Assembly (NCBI GenBank): GCA_030642585.1
Contig: DAOWNN010000118.1
Coordinates: forward strand, 1-7,027
Length of the DNA: 7,027 nt
From: Bacteroidota bacterium
Lineage (GTDB): Bacteria; Bacteroidota; Bacteroidia; Bacteroidales; VadinHA17
Direction: 5' to 3'
Each line of letters starts with the position of its first letter. The stretch's first letter is position 1. The notes under the pieces were generated by a model. That model saw only the letters and a list, made by a program, of their open reading frames with translations, ran no database searches and was not told the origin of the DNA. Made by a program: the position numbers and the translations under genes. Positions 1 through 7,027 of this stretch are shown piece by piece.

Positions 1-1137
1 AGCTTTAAGAACTGTTTGATAAATTCAGCCAAACAATTTTTCATAAATCGGAAAAATGAAGTCAATATAATTGCCGGTTATCCCTGGTTTGGAGTGTGGG
101 GACGGGATACCTTTATTTCATTGCCTGGCTTAAGCCTTGCCATAGACACACCTGATAAATGTAAGGCAGTTTTAGACAGCCAGGTAAAAAAAATGAAGGG
201 AGGTTTATTTCCAAATATTGAAGGCAGTTCTGGCCCGGCATTCAATTCTGTAGATGCTCCTCTATGGTTTATCTGGGCAATCCAGCAATATGCTGATTAT
301 TTGAACGATCCTGAATTTATCTGGAAAAATTATCACAAGCCTGTATCCGAAATTCTGAATACATTTAAAAATGGAACTTATTTTAATATTCAGATGAAAG
401 AAAATCACCTTATTTATGCTGGTGAAAAAGGAAAGGCTCTCACCTGGATGGATGCAATTGTTCATGGTGAAGCTGTAACGCCCAGAATTGGTTTCAATGT
501 TGAGATCAATGCACTCTGGTATAATGCTATTTCCTTTTATATAAATTTGGCTGTTCAATCAGGGAATCAGAAAATGCTTTCAGACTGGATATATATTGCT
601 GAAAACATTGAAGAAAGCTTTATCAATACTTTTTGGGATGAAGAAAAAGCATACCTGGCCGATTATGTAGATGGGGAATATAAAAACTGGGATATCCGAC
701 CTAACCAGATTTTTGCTTTGTCTCTACCCTATTCTCCTCTCAAAGATTATATGAAAAAATCGGTTTTAGATCTCGTTGAAAAGGAATTGCTTACAGCCAG
801 AGGATTGCGAACTCTGTCTCCCAGTAATCTCAATTATAAGGGAATATACCAGGGCAATCAGGAAGAAAGAGATCGTGCCTATCATCAGGGTACAGTTTGG
901 CCCTGGCTGTTCGGACATTTTGCCGAGGCGTACCTGAAATTGAATAAAAAAAGCGGAGTACATAAAATACAGAATCTTATTGATGGATTTGAAGAAGAAA
1001 TGGAAAATGATGGAATAGGTTCAATCTCGGAGATTTATGATGGTAATCCTCCCCATAAAGGAAAAGGAGCCATTTCACAAGCCTGGAGTGTTGCCGAAAT
1101 CCTTCGTGTAATAAAGTTATTGGAAAACTTTGAATAA
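1..1137 (+). CDS. Glycogen debranching enzyme, GH133 amylo-alpha-1,6-glucosidase (5' end outside window)
   Basis: This enzyme hydrolyses alpha-1,6-linked glucose stubs in glycogen, in the cytoplasm, so that phosphorylase can continue degrading the chain. The frame is open from base 1 to a TAA at 1135-1137 (378 visible codons), so the true start lies to the left; the TTG at 16 is not a credible start because the frame stays open upstream of it. Visible GH133 (alpha/alpha)6-barrel motifs, numbered from base 1, are GYPWFGVWGRDTFI (26-39), DAPLWFIWA (85-93), YHQGTVWPW (294-302) and the C-terminal SEIYDGNPPHKGKGAISQAW (343-362). By family knowledge, D85 and E344 are the likely acid/base pair. Bacteroidetes homologues are about 640-650 residues, so roughly 270 N-terminal residues (the usual GDE N-terminal domain) are missing because of the window edge, not because of damage. 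It is the first visible gene of a glycogen gene cluster. Confidence 0.93.
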   Translation, partial: SFKNCLINSAKQFFINRKNEVNIIAGYPWFGVWGRDTFISLPGLSLAIDTPDKCKAVLDSQVKKMKGGLFPNIEGSSGPAFNSVDAPLWFIWAIQQYADYLNDPEFIWKNYHKPVSEILNTFKNGTYFNIQMKENHLIYAGEKGKALTWMDAIVHGEAVTPRIGFNVEINALWYNAISFYINLAVQSGNQKMLSDWIYIAENIEESFINTFWDEEKAYLADYVDGEYKNWDIRPNQIFALSLPYSPLKDYMKKSVLDLVEKELLTARGLRTLSPSNLNYKGIYQGNQEERDRAYHQGTVWPWLFGHFAEAYLKLNKKSGVHKIQNLIDGFEEEMENDGIGSISEIYDGNPPHKGKGAISQAWSVAEILRVIKLLENFE

Positions 1138-1153
1138 ATATAATTATGCTCAA

Positions 1154-1160
1154 ACAGGGA
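1154..1160 (+). promoter_or_regulatory. Possible weak ribosome binding site for the GT4 gene
   Basis: ACAGGGA sits 8 nt before the ATG at 1169 and partly matches a Shine-Dalgarno sequence. It supports ATG 1169 over the in-frame TTG at 1130, which would overlap the debranching gene by 8 nt and add 13 residues that do not look like family sequence. Bacteroidetes rely little on such sites, so this is weak evidence. Confidence 0.35.
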
Positions 1161-1168
1161 ATCATAAT

Positions 1169-2461
1169 ATGAGGGTATTAATGTTTGGCTGGGAATTCCC
1201 GCCACATATTTCAGGTGGATTAGGCACTGCAAGTCATGGATTGGCCAAGGGTCTTTCTGTAATTGGTGGAACAGATTTGCTTTTTGTTGTACCCAAAGCC
1301 CATGGAGATGAGGATACAAGTATCGGTAAAATTATCGGTGCAAGTGATATTCCTGTTTCGCGTAAAAAATTAAAGCTTGGAAAGCACAACAAATCCCTGG
1401 ATTATTTTGAAGTTGATTCTCGCATTGTTCCTTATGTAGACCCGGAGGATTTCTGGAGATTGAAAAGAAAGGAAGTTTCATCTGACTATAAATATATTCA
1501 AACCGATAAGGAAGGAAAAATAGCCTTTAGCGGGGAATATACAGAAAACTTACTCGAGGAAATTGCAAAATATGCTATAGTAGCCTCAGTAATTTCAAGC
1601 CAGGAATCATTTGATCTGATACATGCTCATGACTGGCTAGCTTATCCTGCGGGCATTGCAGCAAAGGAAGCCTCCGGGAAGCCCCTGGTGATACATGTTC
1701 ATGCCACAGATTTTGACAGGAGTGGCGGTAAAGTAAACCCCGAGGTCTTTGCTATCGAAAAAAGAGGAATGGATGTTGCAGATAAAATCATCACAGTAAG
1801 TAATTTAACCCGGCAAACTGTAATTGATAAATATCATATCCCCGCAGAAAAAGTTATTACTGTTTACAATGCTGTAGAGCCGGTACCAGACGAAAAACAG
1901 CAGCGCAGATTAATTCCTGGTTCGGATGAGAAAATTGTCACTTTTCTTGGAAGAATTACACTCCAGAAGGGACCTGAATATTTTGTCGAGGCCGCACACA
2001 GAGTTCTTGAAAGAACTGGCAATGTTCGTTTCGTTATGGCGGGAAGCGGAGATATGATGGTGAAAATGATTAAGCTTGCTGCTTCGAAAAAAATTATGGA
2101 CCGCTTTCATTTTACGGGCTTTTTAAAAGGCAAAAATGTAAACAAAATGCTTGAATATAGTGATGTATATATTATGCCATCGGTATCTGAACCTTTTGGT
2201 ATATCTCCACTTGAAGCTATGCAGTCAAACGTACCGGTAATAATTTCCCACCAATCAGGGGTAGCTGAAATATTAACACATGCCATAAAGGTAAATTACT
2301 GGGATATCGATGCTATGGCCGACGCAATATACGGATTGCTGAAGTATCCGGCATTGCATAAAATGTTTTGCAATTATGGTAAAATAGAAGTTGACAACTT
2401 GAAATGGGAAAATTCTGCAAAACAGGTTTTAAATATTTATAATGATATAATTCAAAATTAA
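1169..2461 (+). CDS. GT4 family glycosyltransferase (glycogen/starch synthase-like)
   Basis: This is a retaining GT-B glycosyltransferase of 430 residues, a normal GT4 length, without signal peptide or membrane segment, so it is cytoplasmic. The chosen ATG puts the typical N-terminal strand and glycine loop in place: MRVLMFGWEFPPHISGGLG (1-19), with GGLG at 16-19. Next come HAHDW (152-156), GRITLQKGPEYF (261-272), whose R262 and K267 are the usual phosphate-contacting residues of the nucleotide-sugar site, and SEPFGISPLEAM, which carries the E341-X7-E349 signature. It starts 31 nt after the debranching gene and ends 15 nt before the GH57 gene, so co-transcription is likely. The opening and the HAHDW segment resemble glycogen and starch synthases, and the neighbours support a role in alpha-glucan synthesis. 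The donor (UDP- or ADP-glucose), the acceptor and the product cannot be read from the sequence. A maltose-1-phosphate-forming or another sugar transferase is possible. Confidence 0.87.
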   Translation: MRVLMFGWEFPPHISGGLGTASHGLAKGLSVIGGTDLLFVVPKAHGDEDTSIGKIIGASDIPVSRKKLKLGKHNKSLDYFEVDSRIVPYVDPEDFWRLKRKEVSSDYKYIQTDKEGKIAFSGEYTENLLEEIAKYAIVASVISSQESFDLIHAHDWLAYPAGIAAKEASGKPLVIHVHATDFDRSGGKVNPEVFAIEKRGMDVADKIITVSNLTRQTVIDKYHIPAEKVITVYNAVEPVPDEKQQRRLIPGSDEKIVTFLGRITLQKGPEYFVEAAHRVLERTGNVRFVMAGSGDMMVKMIKLAASKKIMDRFHFTGFLKGKNVNKMLEYSDVYIMPSVSEPFGISPLEAMQSNVPVIISHQSGVAEILTHAIKVNYWDIDAMADAIYGLLKYPALHKMFCNYGKIEVDNLKWENSAKQVLNIYNDIIQN

Positions 2462-2476
2462 GCAAGTATATATTCT

Positions 2477-3910
2477 ATGAAAACCATCTGTTTATATTTC
2501 CAGGTACACCAGCCTTTTCGCTTAAAGCGTTATCGTTTTTTTGATATTGGTAGCGATCATTACTATTACGATGATTATTCAAACGAGTCCATATTGAGAA
2601 AGGTTGCGGAGAAGTGTTATCTCCCAGCCAACAAACTTATCATGGATTTAATCAGAAAACATGAAGGAAAATTTAAAGTCAGTTTTTCCTTTTCTGGCAT
2701 GGTGCTGGACCAGTTCGAATTATATGGCACTGATGTTCTTGAGTCCTTTAAGGAACTGGCAAAATCTGATTCAGTAGAAATACTGGCAGAAAGCCATGCA
2801 CACTCACTTGCAGTATTTAAAAGTATTCCTGAATTCAAACGTCAGATAAAAATGCACGAGGATCTTCTGAACAAACACTTCGGGTTGAAACCCAGGGTTT
2901 TTAGAAATACTGAATTAATATATTCTGATGAAATAGGCAATGAAGTAGCAAAAATAGGATATGCGGGAATGCTTACAGAGGGAGCAAAGCATGTTCTGGG
3001 CTGGAAAAGTCCCAACCATCTTTATTGTAATGCTGTAAATCCAAAATTGAAGATTTTAACCAGGAACTTTAAGTTGAGTGACGATATTGCATTTCGATTT
3101 TCGAATAAGTCATGGAATGAATGGCCATTAACAGCTGAAAAATATGTGTCATGGCTGGAGAATATCCCGGAAGATGAAGAAATTGTAAACCTGTTTATGG
3201 ACTATGAAACTTTCGGAGAACATCAATGGGAAGAAACAGGGATATTTTCGTTTCTGGAAAACTTTGTGAATATAGTGGAAAAAAACTCTGATCTTGGTTT
3301 TGGAACACCTTCTGATGTAATCAAACAAAACCAGGTAATTGCTCCAATTCATGTTCCTAACCCTATTTCATGGGCAGATGAAGAAAAAGACCTTACAGCC
3401 TGGCTGGGAAATGAATTACAGGAAGAGGCTTTCAATAAGCTTTATTCTTTGGAAGAGCTTGTAATAAAAATTGATAATGAAGATATTAAAAGAGACTGGA
3501 CCTATCTTCAGGCAAGTGATCATTTTTATTATATGTGTACAAAGTTTTTTTCAGATGGTGAGGTTCATGCATATTTTAGTCCTTTTGATTCTCCTTATGA
3601 TGCTTTTATCAATTATATGAATATCCTTAGTGATTTTATATTGCGTATAAAAGCATTATCACCAACCAAGACTAAAGAAACTGAAGATTTAAACATACTT
3701 ATCTCTGCCAGAGAAAAAGAAATAAAGAAATTAAAAACCCAAATAGAACGCCTGAAGAAAAGCGAAGAAACCACTACTCCAAAAAGACCTGAACCTAAAA
3801 CCGTGACTACCAGTTCCAGGTCAGCCCGGAAAGTACGTTCAAAAGGGTCGATTAAGCCTAAAGCAACTGCACGCAAGCAGAGCAGAACACAACAAAAAAG
3901 GTCTAAATAA
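2477..3910 (+). CDS. GH57 alpha-amylase-like glycoside hydrolase with basic C-terminal tail
   Basis: This 477-residue protein belongs to GH57, retaining enzymes that hydrolyse or transfer alpha-1,4 (or alpha-1,6) glucan chains. No signal peptide is seen, so it should act on internal glycogen. Conserved regions appear in order: FQVHQPFR (8-15, with HQP), ESHAHSL (105-111), FRNTELIYSDE (142-152, nucleophile E146), LFMDYETFGEHQ (239-250, acid/base D242) and WTYLQASDHFYYM (341-353). Both catalytic residues are present, unlike in known GH57 amylase-like homologues that have lost one or both. The catalytic part ends near residue 395. A predicted coiled coil follows (about 402-430), then a basic tail (431-477) with 9 Lys, 7 Arg, only 2 acidic residues and no aromatics. 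The start is fixed by the stop of the GT4 gene, in the same frame 15 nt upstream. Activity could be alpha-amylase, 4-alpha-glucanotransferase or branching enzyme; the sequence alone does not decide. Confidence 0.9.
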   Translation: MKTICLYFQVHQPFRLKRYRFFDIGSDHYYYDDYSNESILRKVAEKCYLPANKLIMDLIRKHEGKFKVSFSFSGMVLDQFELYGTDVLESFKELAKSDSVEILAESHAHSLAVFKSIPEFKRQIKMHEDLLNKHFGLKPRVFRNTELIYSDEIGNEVAKIGYAGMLTEGAKHVLGWKSPNHLYCNAVNPKLKILTRNFKLSDDIAFRFSNKSWNEWPLTAEKYVSWLENIPEDEEIVNLFMDYETFGEHQWEETGIFSFLENFVNIVEKNSDLGFGTPSDVIKQNQVIAPIHVPNPISWADEEKDLTAWLGNELQEEAFNKLYSLEELVIKIDNEDIKRDWTYLQASDHFYYMCTKFFSDGEVHAYFSPFDSPYDAFINYMNILSDFILRIKALSPTKTKETEDLNILISAREKEIKKLKTQIERLKKSEETTTPKRPEPKTVTTSSRSARKVRSKGSIKPKATARKQSRTQQKRSK

Positions 3911-3943
3911 GCGTTTCTAAACAATCAAGTATTCTTTTATTAC

Positions 3944-3960
3944 ATAAGCCGCAGGCTTAT
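3944..3960 (+). repeat. Perfect 7-bp inverted repeat (hairpin) between the GH57 and synthase-phosphorylase genes
   Basis: ATAAGCC, a GCA loop and GGCTTAT form a perfect 7-bp stem with a 3-nt loop. It starts 33 nt after the GH57 stop and ends 21 nt before the next start codon. No T-run follows on either strand, so it is not a standard intrinsic terminator. It may be a transcript-processing or mRNA-stability element, a leaky terminator that lowers expression of the last gene, or chance in AT-rich sequence. No convincing Bacteroidetes-type promoter (TTG with TAnnTTTG) was found in the 71-nt gap. Confidence 0.55.
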
Positions 3961-3981
3961 TAAACATCTGTATTTAAACAT

Positions 3982-6900
3982 ATGACAAACAATATAAAGA
4001 AACCCCATGTTTTATTTGAAACAAGCTGGGAAATATGCAACAAGGTAGGTGGCATTCATACCGTTGTTGCAACCAAAGTTGAATCTTTAATAAAGCAATC
4101 CGATTTAAAATATATACTTATTGGTCCGGATGTATGGCGGGATGAAGGTCAAAATCCTGAATTTGAACCCGATCCTGATTTATTCAAAGAATGGAGAGAA
4201 CAATTTCAGAACAAAGCTTTTTCTGTAAAAACCGGCAGGTGGAATATTCCGGGAAAACCCATTGTTCTGCTAATTGATTTTTATCCGCTAATTGCAAGAA
4301 AAGATGAAGTTTTCAGTAAATACTGGGAAGATTATAAACTTGACTCCATCAACGGACAGTGGGATTATATTGAACCGGCTCTTTTTGGTACAGCAGCCGG
4401 AGAAGTAATCGAGGATCTTTGTCTGTTTTATGAAGAATTTCAGCAGGGTGCTGTAGCCCATTTTCATGAATGGATGACCGGTACAGGTATTCTTTATCTA
4501 AAAAAGAACGCACCATATATTGGAACGGTTTTTACTACTCATGCCACATCTCTTGGAAGATCATTGGCGGGAAACGGGAAACCTCTTTACAGTAAGTTAA
4601 AAGAATACGCTCCGCTACGTATGGCTAAAGAGTTAGGGATTACTTCAAAGCAGTCACTTGAAAGCCTGTCTGCCTTAAATGCAGATGCTTTTTCAACAGT
4701 AAGCGAAATTACAGCTCTTGAGTGTTCTTATTTCCTGGGAAAGAAACCCGACCTGGTAACTCCAAATGGATTTGAAGATTCTTTTGTTCCAAAAGATGAA
4801 CAATTTATACAAAAAAGAGAATCGGCAAGAAAAAAACTTTTTCAAATTGCCAGAGCTATGGGGCATTCAATTTCTGAAGATGCTCTGCTGGTTGCCACAA
4901 GTGGCCGCTATGAATTTAAAAATAAGGGAATTGACATATTTCTGGAAGCATTAAAAAATATTGAAAATAAAAATCCTAAAAAACAGATTTTGGCTTTTAT
5001 TCTTGTTCCTGCTGGAATTTCCGGTCCGAGATTAGAACTCATAGGGCAGGATGCAAACAGGGATAATGAGCAGAATGATGGATTAAGATATACCACACAT
5101 TACCTGACCGATGCAGGAAATGATCCCGTTCTGAACTATTGCAGGAATATAGGCCTTTCTGTAAATAATGAAAGTAAAGTAAAGCTCCTGTTTGTTCCTT
5201 CATATCTGAATGGAAACGATGGCATATTTAATATTCCTTACTATGATCTGCTAATTGGTTTTGACCTGACAGTTTTTCCAAGCTATTATGAGCCCTGGGG
5301 ATACACTCCAATGGAAAGCCTTGCATTTTATATACCAACTATTACAAGCACACTGGCGGGTTTTGGGAAATGGGTTAATGACTTAATTACAGATAAGGGA
5401 AATGGAATAAAGGTTCTGGAGCGTGATGATACAAACTTTGATCAGGCTGTAGAAGTATTATCATCTGATATGTTAAATTTCAGTTACCTGTCAGATGAAG
5501 AGATGAAAGCAGCCAGAACTAAAGCCTTTGAAATTTCAAGGACTGCTCTTTGGAAAGAATTGGTACAAAGATATTTCGAGATCTATGATATTGCACTTCG
5601 CAGCTCCGGGGAAAGATATGAAAACTATGACTGGCCCCAGGCAGGTGAAATCTCCTATGTTCCACCCACTCCTGGTGGCGTGAGCAAGCCTGTTTGGAGA
5701 AAATTATTTGTTGAATCAAATGTTCCTGAAAATTTATCTTTCCTGAAAGAATTATCAAAAAATTTGTGGTGGTCGTGGAATATTGAAGCAACTGAGTTAT
5801 GGGAACAGGTTGATTCAGGCCTATGGAATGAATGCAAGCAAAATCCAATAGAACTTCTTGAAAAAGTAAACTACAAAAGACTGCTTGTGTTAAGTAAAGA
5901 CAATGATTTTATCAAAAATCTGAAAGATATTGAAAAGGAATTTCACTCTTATATAAGCCCCTCTGAGAAGAAAGGTCCCCAAATAGCATATTTCAGTATG
6001 GAATATGGCTTTCATGACAGTCTTAAGATATATTCCGGGGGACTGGGGATCCTTGCAGGGGATTTTCTAAAAGAAGCCAGCGATTCAAATGTTTCAATTG
6101 TTGCTGTTGGCCTGCTTTACAGGTTTGGTTATTTTAAACAGGTGCTAACTCTAAATGGAGAACAAACCGTAGTGTATAATCCCGAACAGTTTTCAAAGAT
6201 ACCAGCATTTCCTGTTCTTGATGAAAATTCTAACTGGCTTACTGTATCCATTGCGTTCCCGGGCAGGAATCTTACTGCATATTTATGGAAAGTTCAGATT
6301 GGGCGTGTTAGCTTATTCCTTTTAGATACAGATCACAAAGAAAACCAACACCAGGATAGAAGCATAAGCCATAATCTTTATGGCGGAGACCTTGAAAACA
6401 GGATTAAGCAGGAATTATTGCTGGGCATTGGAGGAATAAGGGCATTGAAAAAACTAAATATTCAACCCGATATTTATCATAGTAATGAGGGACACTCTGC
6501 ATTCATTGGTTTAGAGCGCCTATGGAACCTGATCAAAGAGCAAAATCTGAATTATGATGAAGCTCTTGAAGTTGTCCGTTCTTCCACCCTTTTCACCACC
6601 CATACACCCGTTCCTGCAGGCCACGACATGTTTCCCGAAGATATGTTAAGAACCTATATGGGTCATTATCCCGAGAGATTGGGTATCAACTGGGATACAC
6701 TTATCTCCCTTGGAAGGTCTGCAAATTCAAATCTACATGACAAGTTCAATATGAGTTTCCTGGCAGCTAAGCTGTCTCTTTGTATCAACGGGGTTAGTAA
6801 ATTGCATGGACAGGTAAGCAGGGATTTGTTTATGGATCTCTGGCCTGGATTTCTTATAAATGAATCCCCTATTGGTTATGTAACAAATGGCGTACATTAT

Positions 6901-7027
6901 AAAACCTGGACTGCCCCGGAATGGATTGAACTCTATGAGAGAATTTTGAAAAAACCCTGGGGAAAAAGCCCTGCACCCAAATCAGAATGGGTTAAAATCC
7001 TGGATGTTGAGGATAAGGAAATCTGGG
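3982..7027 (+). CDS. GT3 glycogen synthase fused to GT35 alpha-glucan phosphorylase (3' end outside window)
   Basis: One frame stays open from ATG 3982 to the window edge (1015 full codons). An in-frame TAA at 3961 and no other start between make this start secure. Residues 1 to about 540 are a complete GT3 glycogen synthase of the fungal/animal kind: FETSWEICNKVGGIHTV (12-28), AHFHEW (159-164), FTTHATSLGR (184-193), GRYEFKNKG (308-316, with R309 and K315 matching yeast Gsy2 R320 and K326) and SYYEPWGYTPME (434-445, E437-X7-E445). A Pro/Gly-containing linker (about 541-580) leads to the phosphorylase: a DUF3417-like start with ELSKNLWWSWN (590-600), AYFSMEYGF (669-677), YSGGLGILAGD (684-694), NEGHSAF (835-841), TTHTPVPAGHD (872-882) and GYVTNGVH (965-972). 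The PLP-lysine region is beyond the edge; by usual GT35 length about 400 residues are missing, giving a protein near 1,400 residues. The expected reactions are chain extension from UDP-glucose (GT3 precedent) and phosphorolysis to glucose 1-phosphate, both cytoplasmic. No stop or frame break lies between the domains. The eukaryotic glucose-6-phosphate arginine cluster is not evident. Confidence 0.93.
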   Translation, partial: MTNNIKKPHVLFETSWEICNKVGGIHTVVATKVESLIKQSDLKYILIGPDVWRDEGQNPEFEPDPDLFKEWREQFQNKAFSVKTGRWNIPGKPIVLLIDFYPLIARKDEVFSKYWEDYKLDSINGQWDYIEPALFGTAAGEVIEDLCLFYEEFQQGAVAHFHEWMTGTGILYLKKNAPYIGTVFTTHATSLGRSLAGNGKPLYSKLKEYAPLRMAKELGITSKQSLESLSALNADAFSTVSEITALECSYFLGKKPDLVTPNGFEDSFVPKDEQFIQKRESARKKLFQIARAMGHSISEDALLVATSGRYEFKNKGIDIFLEALKNIENKNPKKQILAFILVPAGISGPRLELIGQDANRDNEQNDGLRYTTHYLTDAGNDPVLNYCRNIGLSVNNESKVKLLFVPSYLNGNDGIFNIPYYDLLIGFDLTVFPSYYEPWGYTPMESLAFYIPTITSTLAGFGKWVNDLITDKGNGIKVLERDDTNFDQAVEVLSSDMLNFSYLSDEEMKAARTKAFEISRTALWKELVQRYFEIYDIALRSSGERYENYDWPQAGEISYVPPTPGGVSKPVWRKLFVESNVPENLSFLKELSKNLWWSWNIEATELWEQVDSGLWNECKQNPIELLEKVNYKRLLVLSKDNDFIKNLKDIEKEFHSYISPSEKKGPQIAYFSMEYGFHDSLKIYSGGLGILAGDFLKEASDSNVSIVAVGLLYRFGYFKQVLTLNGEQTVVYNPEQFSKIPAFPVLDENSNWLTVSIAFPGRNLTAYLWKVQIGRVSLFLLDTDHKENQHQDRSISHNLYGGDLENRIKQELLLGIGGIRALKKLNIQPDIYHSNEGHSAFIGLERLWNLIKEQNLNYDEALEVVRSSTLFTTHTPVPAGHDMFPEDMLRTYMGHYPERLGINWDTLISLGRSANSNLHDKFNMSFLAAKLSLCINGVSKLHGQVSRDLFMDLWPGFLINESPIGYVTNGVHYKTWTAPEWIELYERILKKPWGKSPAPKSEWVKILDVEDKEIW

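Noticed and set aside
16..18. TTG as a start for the debranching gene
   Set aside because: The frame is open to base 1 and the GH133 family needs about 270 more N-terminal residues, so the gene simply enters from the left.
1130..1168. N-terminal extension of the GT4 protein from TTG 1130
   Set aside because: The 13 added residues have no family character and overlap the previous gene; ATG 1169 begins exactly at the conserved first strand and has a better-placed weak ribosome binding site.
3613..3924. Open frame of 103 codons on the minus strand over the end of the GH57 gene
   Set aside because: It lies opposite the basic tail coding region, has no recognisable domain, and its composition follows from the complement of Lys/Arg/Ser/Thr codons. 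It is a shadow frame.
3944..3980. Intrinsic terminator after the GH57 gene
   Set aside because: The stem is followed by TAAACATCTG rather than a T-run, and the downstream gene belongs to the same pathway and strand, so full termination is not supported.
4830..4836. Run of seven A (A AAA AAA in the reading frame) as a possible frameshift site
   Set aside because: The GT3 motifs continue in the same frame before and after it, so no shift is needed; such runs are common in AT-rich genomes.
4766..4954. Short plus-strand frame of 62 codons inside the GT3 domain
   Set aside because: It overlaps the conserved GRYEFKNKG segment of the synthase in another frame and has no independent support.
5519..5848. 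Open frame of 109 codons on the minus strand across the GT3-GT35 junction
   Set aside because: The sense frame is clearly coding with strong motifs on both sides; the antisense frame has no family signal or start context. It is not evidence that the fusion is artificial.

Overview
The window is an AT-rich stretch with four tightly packed genes, all on the + strand, that together form a glycogen (alpha-1,4/1,6-glucan) metabolism locus. The gene families, a eukaryote-like GT3 glycogen synthase in a bacterium, and the weak or absent Shine-Dalgarno sequences all suggest a member of the Bacteroidetes, probably within Bacteroidales or Marinilabiliales. This placement is inferred from family knowledge, not from a search.

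Layout. Positions 1-1137 hold the C-terminal part of a GH133 amylo-alpha-1,6-glucosidase (glycogen debranching enzyme); its start lies left of the window. After 31 nt comes a GT4 glycosyltransferase of the glycogen/starch synthase type (1169-2461). After 15 nt follows a GH57 alpha-amylase-like hydrolase (2477-3910) with an added coiled coil and a strongly basic tail. A 71-nt gap with a perfect 7-bp hairpin (3944-3960) precedes the last gene (3982 to the right edge, no stop reached). In one unbroken frame that gene encodes a complete GT3 glycogen synthase followed by the N-terminal half of a GT35 alpha-glucan phosphorylase.

How the genes fit together. The GT3 domain would extend alpha-1,4 chains from a sugar nucleotide (UDP-glucose by family precedent). 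The GT35 domain would remove glucose from chain ends as glucose 1-phosphate. The GH133 enzyme would clear the alpha-1,6 stubs that stop phosphorylase. The GH57 enzyme would cut or rearrange alpha-glucan chains, and the GT4 enzyme is probably a second glucan-building or glucan-modifying transferase of unknown specificity. Same strand and short spacing suggest one operon.

The most notable features are the fusion of a glucan-building and a glucan-degrading enzyme in one polypeptide, the apparent lack of the arginine cluster that senses glucose 6-phosphate in eukaryotic GT3 enzymes, and the cationic tail on the GH57 protein. I saw no RNA gene, mobile element, CRISPR array, phage feature or long repeat. 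There is no gene-free stretch longer than 71 nt, apart from whatever lies beyond the edges. I do not see a wholly new system here: it is a recognisable glycogen locus with a few unusual architectural points.
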